Below are positions 1 through 6,335 of a DNA stretch of 64,000 bases, one piece after another. The stretch is from an uncultured Alphaproteobacteria bacterium (GTDB taxonomy: Bacteria; Pseudomonadota; Alphaproteobacteria; RF32; CAG-239). The notes under the pieces were generated by a model. That model made no database searches, was not told the DNA's origin, and saw nothing but the letters and a program-made list of their open reading frames with translations. The position numbers and the translations under genes are program-made. Numbering within the stretch: the stretch's first letter is position 1; each line of letters begins with the position of its first letter. The stretch spans positions 12,163 to 76,162 of the forward strand of contig CAKQUG010000008.1 of the NCBI GenBank assembly GCA_934277545.1, given 5' to 3'.

Positions 1-871
1 CATACAATTTACGATATTCACCTTCGGTAATATTCGGCATAACCACATTGGCTCCGCTTTGCAAAGCCTTAATACGCCCCTGCGGGTGCAAACTTTCCAT
101 AGCGGTGGTCGCCGGAATATTGATGTCCGGCAGCATAATCCGCATTAAAGCCATTGTCCGCAAGGCTAAATCCAAAGTTCCTCCGGCGGTGTCTTTCAGC
201 GGTGTTTGCTGATGTGGAATAAACGGACCTATACCGGCCATATCAACCTCCAATTTCTGCATAAACAGCAAATCGTCGGCTATAGATTCCACACTTTGTC
301 CCGGCAACCCCACCATACTGCCCGAACCGAGTTCATAGCCCAGCTCTTTCAGCATTAACAGACATTCATAGCGGTACTGCCAGCTCATAGCGGGGTCAAG
401 TCTATGATATAAGTCTTTATCGGTTGTTTCTATACGCATTAAATAGCGGTCGGCACCGGCGTTGCGAAAATCTTTATATTCTTCATATTTACGTTCGCCT
501 AAACTAAGCGTAACAGCCACGTCAAACTTTTTAATTGTTTCAATAATTCGGCACATTCTGCCAGTGTCATAATACATATCTTCGCCCGACTGCATAACAA
601 TGGTTTTGAAGCCCAACTCGGTGCCGCGGCGCGCTGTTTCTATAAGCTCGTCTTCACTCATCCGATAGCGCTGCAGCAGTTTGTTATCACGGCGAATACC
701 GCAATACAGACAGTTGTTACGGCAAATATTGGAAAACTCAATAAGCCCGCGCAAATGCACTTCGTCTCCGACATTATCATGGCGAACCTTGTCGGCTTCC
801 CGCAACAATTTTTCCTGTCCGACATCGTCTTTTAACCGACGCACGATTTCTTCTTTATTTAATTTTGTCAT
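1..871 (-). CDS. hydE: [FeFe]-hydrogenase maturase HydE, radical SAM (3' end outside window)
   Basis: This gene reads leftward and runs off the left edge, so only the first 290 codons are visible; a typical HydE has about 350. The translation begins MTKLNKEEIV and has the radical SAM cluster motif C50-x3-C54-x2-C57 in the context NICRNNCLYCGIRR, which is characteristic of HydE rather than of BioB or ThiH. Downstream come GEDMYYD, a TLSLGER segment and SGSMVGLPGQ, all typical of the family. HydE uses S-adenosylmethionine and a [4Fe-4S] cluster in the cytoplasm to help build the dithiolate bridge of the hydrogenase H-cluster. The partner HydG is encoded about 28 kb away, which is unusual because the maturases are often clustered. 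No hydrogenase subunit or HydF is visible in the window. Confidence 0.88.
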   Translation of the reverse strand, partial: MTKLNKEEIVRRLKDDVGQEKLLREADKVRHDNVGDEVHLRGLIEFSNICRNNCLYCGIRRDNKLLQRYRMSEDELIETARRGTELGFKTIVMQSGEDMYYDTGRMCRIIETIKKFDVAVTLSLGERKYEEYKDFRNAGADRYLMRIETTDKDLYHRLDPAMSWQYRYECLLMLKELGYELGSGSMVGLPGQSVESIADDLLFMQKLEVDMAGIGPFIPHQQTPLKDTAGGTLDLALRTMALMRIMLPDINIPATTAMESLHPQGRIKALQSGANVVMPNITEGEYRKLY

Positions 872-925
872 ACATTTAACATAGCAAAAAGCCGATAAAA
901 CACAAGTTATTTTACCGACTTATCC

Positions 926-2773
926 TTATTTATAAAACCTTAAAGCCCGCATGGCGTTAAGAATGGAAATTACCGATACTCCGACATCGGCAAACACCGC
1001 CGCCCAAATAGAGGCGTATCCGGCAGCGCCGAGTCCAAGCACTGCAAATTTCACAGCTAAAATAAACACCACGTTTTCATGTACCAGGCGCAAAGTTTTT
1101 TTAGAAATTTCAATCGCTTTGGCAATTTTTAACGGCTCGTCGGTCATAATAACCACATCCGCCGCCTCAATAGCCGCGTCCGAGCCAAGCCCGCCCATGG
1201 CTACACCTATATCCGAGCGCGCTAAAACCGGCGCGTCGTTAATGCCGTCGCCCACAAACAATACCTTGCCTTTCGGCGTTTTAACCGACAGCAGTTCTTC
1301 AAATTTCCGCACCTTATCCGCCGGCAATAATTCGGCATAAAACTTATCTAAACCTAATTTTTCGGCCACTTTCCGCGCCGTACTTTCGCGGTCGCCGGTC
1401 AGCATAACAGTTTGCGCCACGCCTAATGTTTTCAGCTGACGCAAAGCCGGTTCGGCATCTTGTTTTATTTCGTCTTCAATCAACAAACACCCTTGATATT
1501 GCCCGCTTTTCAAAACATGAATCACCGTTCCTACAGTTTTAATTTGCGGAACCTTAAAGCCTTTGTCTTTCAGCATTTGCACGTTTCCGAGCACAATTTC
1601 ATGCCCATCCAGCTTTCCACACAAACCTTTGCCGAAACAATCTTTAATTTCTGACACGCGCGGCAATTCAATTTTTTTACCGTAAGCCTGTTTAATTGAA
1701 ACTGCAATCGGATGTAAAGAATAGGCTTCCATATAAGCTGCGGTTTCTAATAATTCTTCTGGCGAAACACCGTGTTCCGGCTTGATTTCGGTTACAGCAA
1801 ACACGCCTTTGGTTAAAGTGCCGGTCTTGTCAAAAACCACGGTTTCCGCCTGCGCCAAAGCCTCAAGGTAATTGCTGCCTTTTATTAACACACCGCACTT
1901 AGACGCCGCTCCGATACCTCCAAAAAAGCTGAGCGGCACGGAAATAACCAAAGCGCACGGACAGGAAATTACTAAAAATGTAATCGCGCGGTATACCCAA
2001 ACTTGCAAAGGCTCGGCAAACAGCAATGGCGGAATAAAAGCCAGCAGCATCGCAACAATTACCACCGACGGTGTATACCAATGAGAAAACTTTGTTATAA
2101 AGTTTTCGACATCAGCTTTTTTAGAAGAGGCGTTTTCCACCAAATCTAAAATTTTCGCCACGGTCGATTCCGCATATACGCCGGTAGTTTTTACCTGCAG
2201 CACTCCACCTAAATTTATAGCTCCGCTTAAAACAGTGTCGCCGGATTTTACTTCCCGCGGTAAAGACTCCCCGGTTAAAGAAGATGTATCCAAACTTGAA
2301 CAACCGTTAACAATTACTCCGTCCAAAGGCACTTTTTCGCCGGAACGAATTTCTATGACACTGTCTTTTTTTACTTCTTCCGGACTGACTTCAAGCCATT
2401 CTCCGTTTTTTTGCACACGAGCAAAATCGGGGCGAATATCCATAAGCGCGGCAATGGATTTGCGCGAACGATTTACGGCATAGCTTTGGAAAAATTCGCC
2501 TATCTGAAAAAACAGCATAACCGCCACGGCTTCGGGATATTCTCCAAGCGCGACAGCTCCAAACGTGGCAACGGTCATTAAAAAATTTTCATCAAAAACT
2601 TCGCCGTTGCGAATATTATAAAAGGCTTTTTTAATAATAGGCAGACCGACTATCAAATAAGACAAAGCAAAACCAGCCAATTTCACGACTTGGGGCATTG
2701 GCAACATAGCTGCTGCAAATAATGCCGTCGCCAACAAAATTTTATGCAAATCTCTGCGTAATTTTTTAGTCAT
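926..2773 (-). CDS. zntA: Zn2+/Cd2+/Pb2+-type heavy-metal P-type ATPase (P1B-2)
   Basis: A 615-residue inner-membrane metal-export ATPase. Visible motifs are the actuator loop SLTGES, the membrane metal site C271-P-C273 in SCPCALVISVP, the phosphorylation site DKTGTLT (near 315), the HP dipeptide in SLHPIAVSI, and the hinge GDGINDAPVLA. The CPCx4SxP, Nx7K (NVVFILAVK) and DxG (DVGVS) signatures in the membrane helices define the P1B-2 group, which exports Zn, Cd or Pb. The N-terminal metal-binding domain is absent and is encoded by the preceding small gene. I chose the ATG at 2773, not an upstream one, because it follows GAGGGGGAT closely and lies 14 nt beyond the stop of the HMA gene. The two genes form one operon. 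Confidence 0.9.
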   Translation of the reverse strand: MTKKLRRDLHKILLATALFAAAMLPMPQVVKLAGFALSYLIVGLPIIKKAFYNIRNGEVFDENFLMTVATFGAVALGEYPEAVAVMLFFQIGEFFQSYAVNRSRKSIAALMDIRPDFARVQKNGEWLEVSPEEVKKDSVIEIRSGEKVPLDGVIVNGCSSLDTSSLTGESLPREVKSGDTVLSGAINLGGVLQVKTTGVYAESTVAKILDLVENASSKKADVENFITKFSHWYTPSVVIVAMLLAFIPPLLFAEPLQVWVYRAITFLVISCPCALVISVPLSFFGGIGAASKCGVLIKGSNYLEALAQAETVVFDKTGTLTKGVFAVTEIKPEHGVSPEELLETAAYMEAYSLHPIAVSIKQAYGKKIELPRVSEIKDCFGKGLCGKLDGHEIVLGNVQMLKDKGFKVPQIKTVGTVIHVLKSGQYQGCLLIEDEIKQDAEPALRQLKTLGVAQTVMLTGDRESTARKVAEKLGLDKFYAELLPADKVRKFEELLSVKTPKGKVLFVGDGINDAPVLARSDIGVAMGGLGSDAAIEAADVVIMTDEPLKIAKAIEISKKTLRLVHENVVFILAVKFAVLGLGAAGYASIWAAVFADVGVSVISILNAMRALRFYK

Positions 2774-2787
2774 ATCCCCCTCGCCCG

Positions 2788-3003
2788 TTATAAAACCACT
2801 GTACAATCCGGCTCGATTTTTGCCACCACTTTAACAACTTTTTTCATCAGCTCGTTAATATCCTGATTTGTTTCAATCGTCATTTTCTGAGTCATAAAGT
2901 TAACACTGACCTTATCCACTCCCTCCACTTCTTTAACGGCCGCTTCTATTTTGGCGGCGCAAACCGCACAATCCAAATCTTCCAACTCATACACTTTTTT
3001 CAT
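2788..3003 (-). CDS. HMA-domain metal chaperone, partner of the adjacent P-ATPase
   Basis: A 71-residue heavy-metal-associated domain protein with a ferredoxin-like fold and the metal-binding motif C17-AV-C20 in DLDCAVCAAKIE. It corresponds to the N-terminal domain that ZntA/CadA-type pumps usually carry fused, here encoded as a free protein just upstream of the ATPase. Its likely role is cytoplasmic capture of Zn or Cd and delivery to the pump. The start follows AGAGGAAAAA. It is the first gene of the operon, directly behind a strong promoter with a candidate ArsR-type operator. Split HMA and ATPase genes are known in other bacteria, so this need not be a broken gene. Confidence 0.87.
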   Translation of the reverse strand: MKKVYELEDLDCAVCAAKIEAAVKEVEGVDKVSVNFMTQKMTIETNQDINELMKKVVKVVAKIEPDCTVVL

Positions 3004-3029
3004 TTTTTCCTCTCTGCTTTACTTAAACG

Positions 3030-3074
3030 ATTAAATATATGTTTAATTGTATAGTAAAAAAGCTCGGTTGTCAA
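3030..3074 (-). promoter_or_regulatory. Promoter with candidate ArsR/SmtB operator for the HMA-ATPase operon
   Basis: On the minus strand a perfect TTGACA (3069-3074) and TACAAT (3046-3051) lie 17 nt apart. Overlapping the -10 box and start region is an imperfect palindrome at 3030-3047, reading ATTAAACATATATTTAAT. Its centre, ACATATAT between AT-rich half-sites, resembles SmtB/CzrA-family operators. The layout suggests repression relieved by metal. The window encodes one ArsR-family sensor (16898-17251), but that it acts here is inference. Confidence 0.6.
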
Positions 3075-3103
3075 GACTATATTTAAAGCATATTTTTTAT
3101 AGC

Positions 3104-3135
3104 AAAAACACCGCTGATTAAAAAATCGGCGGTGT
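3104..3135 (-). terminator. Rho-independent terminator
   Basis: A 12-bp stem with one G-T mismatch (ACACCGC on one arm, GGTGT on the other) and a short loop, followed on the minus strand by a T run. It lies just after the stop of the gene at 3146-4072. Confidence 0.7.
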
Positions 3136-3145
3136 CTTTGATTAG

Positions 3146-4072
3146 TTAAGCCTCTAAAAACGGATTATTGATTATCTGCTTATAATCGTGAACAAACTCC
3201 GTATTTATGGCTTTAGGACTGAATTTTTGCGCAGTTTGAGTAAAAATCTGATTTTTACGGTGCAAAACTTCAACACATTTTTGCAGGTTGATTTTTTGTT
3301 TGCGGCGCTTTGCCAAATACTCAAGCGTTTTCAAGAACAAATCAACCGGTTTCATCAGCGTGAAATTCGCCGGAATATCCTCCAAAATGCGTGAAAATGA
3401 AATGTTTCGTTCTTTCATCAACGCAATGTTTTCATCAAGCCCCTGAACCACACTGGTTATAATGCGGCACGTTTTGTTATAAGCGGCTTCATTTGAGGCG
3501 TCGCGCGGCAATTCATCAAAAAGCGATGATGTGTATTCCGCAAAAGGTTGCGTATTAACCTTGTCGCCAAACAGATAAGCCTCGTATTTTTGCTTGCGCG
3601 CTTCATCCAAATCGGCAATTTCCGGCTGGACAGCTTCAACATCAACCGCCAGACACACCGGCAGCATAAGCGGTAGTTTGTCGCGATAAAAATGCAACAA
3701 GGTGGCAAACGCGTTCAGCGGCTTATCAGGCTTTGTTAACGCAGCGCAATCCCAGTCAATATAAGTTTGCAGCAGTTGCTTTACCTTATATTGCGGATAG
3801 TCAACATGGTGCGATTGGTGCCTACGGTGGAAAGATTGGATTTGCTTTTCGTTCATCCACGGCAGCAGATATAAAACCAATTTGTCGCAGTCATGCAGCC
3901 AACCACTCAGTGAACAGCCGCCGGTAAGTTCGCGCTCTTTTTCCAAAAACGCCAGCTTGTGCTCAAGCGTATAGGCAATAGACGGAATTCGCCAGGGACC
4001 GTTTGGATTCCAACGATTACTGACTTTGGTTAAAACTCGCCGAAACGGGGGATTTAAAAAATTTATAGCCAT
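3146..4072 (-). CDS. Uncharacterised protein with His/Asp-rich N-terminal motif
   Basis: A 308-residue soluble protein I do not recognise. The N-terminal third contains WLHDCDKL followed about 30 residues later by FHRRHQSHHVDY. This His-Asp pairing could be a metal-binding or HD-like site and recalls DUF5662-type proteins, but I cannot show that. The C-terminal part is helical and basic (LAKRRKQKINLQK). There is no signal peptide or membrane segment. The ATG has no Shine-Dalgarno sequence; upstream is T-rich (TTTTTCTTATTATG). It stands alone, with its own terminator, and diverges from umuC. Confidence 0.6.
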   Translation of the reverse strand: MAINFLNPPFRRVLTKVSNRWNPNGPWRIPSIAYTLEHKLAFLEKERELTGGCSLSGWLHDCDKLVLYLLPWMNEKQIQSFHRRHQSHHVDYPQYKVKQLLQTYIDWDCAALTKPDKPLNAFATLLHFYRDKLPLMLPVCLAVDVEAVQPEIADLDEARKQKYEAYLFGDKVNTQPFAEYTSSLFDELPRDASNEAAYNKTCRIITSVVQGLDENIALMKERNISFSRILEDIPANFTLMKPVDLFLKTLEYLAKRRKQKINLQKCVEVLHRKNQIFTQTAQKFSPKAINTEFVHDYKQIINNPFLEA

Positions 4073-4181
4073 AATAAGAAAAATTAAAAATTACATATTG
4101 TCTGCAAGTATATAATATATTTATAAAAAGTCAACTGTTTTGTCTAAAGTTTCAGCTTGTGGAATAATCTGATAAGAGATA

Positions 4182-4226
4182 TTGACAATAATTCAACTTG
4201 TCTGTATTTTAGAACAAAAATAGAAC
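4182..4226 (+). promoter_or_regulatory. SOS promoter: sigma70 boxes plus alphaproteobacterial LexA box
   Basis: TTGACA (4182-4187) and TATTTT (4205-4210) are 17 nt apart. Immediately after the -10 lies GAAC-AAAAATA-GAAC (4212-4226), a direct repeat with 7-nt spacing. Read on the other strand this is GTTC-N7-GTTC, the LexA site known from Rhizobium and Rhodobacter relatives and different from the E. coli palindrome. It covers the expected transcription start of umuC, as a repressor site should. Confidence 0.85.
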
Positions 4227-4238
4227 AATGAGGCAAAT

Positions 4239-5390
4239 ATGTCTACCATAGCATTAGTTGATTGCGATAGTTTTTTTGTTTCGTGCGAACAAGCGGATAA
4301 CCCGAGTTTGCGCGGTAAAGCCGTATGCGTGGTTTCGGGCGGCAACGGCTGTGTGGTTTCGCGGTCGCGAGAAGCCAAACAGGCCGGCGTCAAAATGGGG
4401 CAACCTCTTTTTATGGCAAAAAAGGAATTTCAGCAGGTTATTTATGTTAACGGCCGGCACGAACGCTACAAAGAATATTCCGTCAAAGTTATGGCCTGTC
4501 TCAAAAATTTTACGCCGGATGTGGAAATTTGCTCTATTGATGAAGCCTATATGAATCTGCACGGGTTAGATAAGCTGTATAAAAAAGATTTTGCTTCTTT
4601 GGCCGCCGCTATCCGCCTGTCGGTTTGGCAAAACTGTCAAATTCCGGTGTCCATAGGCGTCAGCTCGTCCAAATTACTGGCAAAATTAGCCAGCGACAAA
4701 GCCAAAAGCAACGGAGGCGTCTATTTGATAGAATCAACAGATTTACCGAAAGTCTTAAGAGAAACACAGCTGGAAGATGTCTGCGGTTTCGGGCGTCAGC
4801 ATACGGCAAAAATGAAAATGTCCGGAATTTTTAACTGCCGGGAGTTTGTGGAACAAACGGACAGCTGGGTGCGGAAAAATTTAGGAATCAGCGGACTCAA
4901 TTTGAAATATGAACTGCTTGGCTTTGCTGTAAACAAACTGGAAACTTCTCACGGTTTGCCTAAATCCATCCAAAACACTTCGGCACTAAGTAAATTCACT
5001 TCTGACATTGATGTTTTGCGCTCGTCTTTAAAATATCACGTTCACACCGCCGGTAAAAAACTGCGTGAATATAACTGTTTTTGCAAAAGTGTCGGCGTAA
5101 TGCTGCGTACTAAAGACTTTAGAGTTTACAGCGATTATATAAAGCTGCCGCAGCCGACCAATGGCGAACGGGAACTGTTTTTGGCGGCGCAAAACCTCTT
5201 GCCGAAAATATATTTACCGAACACGCTTTACCGCAGCACCGGTGTAATGTTGGAAAATTTATTGAGTGATAAAGATTTTCAACCGCTGTTGTTTGCCGAA
5301 CCGGAATATAAAGATGATAAAATCAGCCGCGTTTTGGATGAACTGGAACAAAAATTCGGCAAAGATGTGGTAAAAAACGGATTATTTTGA
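4239..5390 (+). CDS. umuC: Y-family error-prone DNA polymerase, UmuC-like
   Basis: A 383-residue translesion polymerase, slightly shorter than E. coli UmuC (422). The palm catalytic acidic residues are visible: D8 in LVDCDSFFVSCEQ and D101-E102 in CSIDEAYMNL. The segment VVSRSREAKQAGVKMGQP is typical of UmuC, as opposed to DinB. It copies damaged DNA during the SOS response. No umuD lies next to it, so the accessory protein must be elsewhere or the protein works differently. An SOS box overlaps its promoter. The start follows a weak AGG at 8 nt. Many shadow frames exist on both strands, but this frame alone gives the family match. Confidence 0.92.
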   Translation: MSTIALVDCDSFFVSCEQADNPSLRGKAVCVVSGGNGCVVSRSREAKQAGVKMGQPLFMAKKEFQQVIYVNGRHERYKEYSVKVMACLKNFTPDVEICSIDEAYMNLHGLDKLYKKDFASLAAAIRLSVWQNCQIPVSIGVSSSKLLAKLASDKAKSNGGVYLIESTDLPKVLRETQLEDVCGFGRQHTAKMKMSGIFNCREFVEQTDSWVRKNLGISGLNLKYELLGFAVNKLETSHGLPKSIQNTSALSKFTSDIDVLRSSLKYHVHTAGKKLREYNCFCKSVGVMLRTKDFRVYSDYIKLPQPTNGERELFLAAQNLLPKIYLPNTLYRSTGVMLENLLSDKDFQPLLFAEPEYKDDKISRVLDELEQKFGKDVVKNGLF

Positions 5391-5413
5391 AATATACGCG
5401 TGTTCTTTTATGC

Positions 5414-5442
5414 TTTACATTTTTGTTTTTGCCCCTTAATAT
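5414..5442 (+). promoter_or_regulatory. Promoter of the prepilin-like gene
   Basis: TTTACA (5414-5419) and TAATAT (5437-5442) are separated by 17 nt, about 37 nt ahead of the ATG at 5479, which has AGGAAAG as its ribosome-binding site. Confidence 0.5.
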
Positions 5443-5478
5443 ACATGTATCAATTAACCCAAAAATGAGGAAAGAAAG

Positions 5479-6280
5479 ATGAAAAATAAGCTATTCAAAG
5501 GTCTCTCTCTCTCTCTCTGCAAATCCTATATCTCTAATTAGAGGCACTTTTTTCGCCGTTGCAGAGGTATTTACAGAGTTTTACGCTAAAATCAGCAAAC
5601 TGTCCCCTCGCCTGTTCAGACGTCATTATACAACCTCGCCCTTTGCTCGCAATGACGAAAGACAAGGCGAAGTTGGTAGAAGCATGATTGAAATGCTGGG
5701 CGTTTTGGCTATCATAGGCGTATTATCTGTCGGCGGTATTGCAGGATATACCAAAGCCATGGAAAAGTTTAAATACAACAAAATAACACAAGAATACACA
5801 GATTTGATATTTGGTTTGTTGCCTTTTATCAATACTCTTCCCGATCAAAATGGCGAAAATAATGTAGTAAATGAAGGTATAACAGAGTTAGCCGATTCCT
5901 TAAATTTAATTCCTAAAACTTGGCGCATAACATCAAGTAAAGTGGTAATGGATGAATATGGCAACAATTTGAACTTATTTATCAGAAACGGACAACTTGT
6001 TTTAGATGTTTACTTGTCTGTAAGCGGAGAAAGTCAACAATTTTACAAATTTTGCCAAGAATTTACAACAAACTTTATTCAGCCTTTACACTCTGTTTTA
6101 TATCGTTTGAGAATGTATAAAGCATCAGGCGTGGGCACTGTACGCGTTTATTACGGCAGCGATTATTGCACTGCAGATAATAAATGTATTAAAGACTTAA
6201 CCGTTGCAGAAACCGATAATTATTGCAGAAGCTGCGGTGAAAGTGGAAAATGCGCCTTAGCTTTTGAATTTCCTAAATAA
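5479..6280 (+). CDS. Prepilin-like protein, out of frame at a (CT)n tract (phase-off or indel)
   Basis: The body (frame of 5684-6280) has the class III-like signal G|RSMIEMLGVLAIIGVLSVGGIAGY, where prepilin peptidase would cut after Gly and Glu is residue 5. A Cys-rich C-terminal region follows. The natural start is ATG 5479, preceded by AGGAAAG. From it the reading passes a 17-nt TCTCT tract and stops at TAG 5539. Adding one CT unit (or removing two) joins the ATG to the body with no stop, giving 267 residues, close to the 257 of the paralogue at 17785. Starting at 5684 would lose the Gly of the cleavage site. This is either phase variation caught in the off state or a sequencing indel. The protein would be exported and assembled or displayed at the envelope. 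Confidence 0.75.
5502..5518 (+). repeat. (CT)n simple repeat in coding sequence
   Basis: Seventeen bases of alternating T and C (about eight units) seven codons after the start of the prepilin-like gene. The tract length sets whether the pilin body is in frame. Slipped-strand mispairing in such dinucleotide tracts is a known phase-switch mechanism. Confidence 0.85.
5621..5657. repeat. Palindromic element (CGTCATT...AATGACG) inside coding sequence
   Basis: Inverted 7-bp ends CGTCATT and AATGACG enclose about 23 nt with CTCGC. It is followed by the same GACAAGGCGAAGTTGGT-type sequence that follows the equivalent element in the second prepilin gene. Palindromes of the CGTCATTGCGAG type are widespread dispersed repeats in bacteria. 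Here it supplies part of the N-terminal extension before the cleavage site. Confidence 0.55.
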
Positions 6281-6286
6281 ACAACA

Positions 6287-6318
6287 AACACGGGGTAAGT
6301 TGCCCTGCCCCGTGTTTT
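6287..6318. terminator. Bidirectional terminator between prepilin gene and adhE
   Basis: AACACGGGG and CCCCGTGTT form a 9-bp stem around a 12-nt loop. A T run follows on the plus strand, and A residues precede it, so it can serve the two convergent genes. Confidence 0.75.
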
Positions 6319-6335
6319 GCGCTATAAGCAGCAAA

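Noticed and set aside
951..1340. Plus-strand frame over the P-type ATPase gene
   Set aside because: Shadow of the ATPase, which has all catalytic motifs on the minus strand.
2771..2806. Frameshift joining the HMA gene and the ATPase gene
   Set aside because: The two genes have separate ribosome-binding sites and start codons, and split versions are common; no frame shift is needed.
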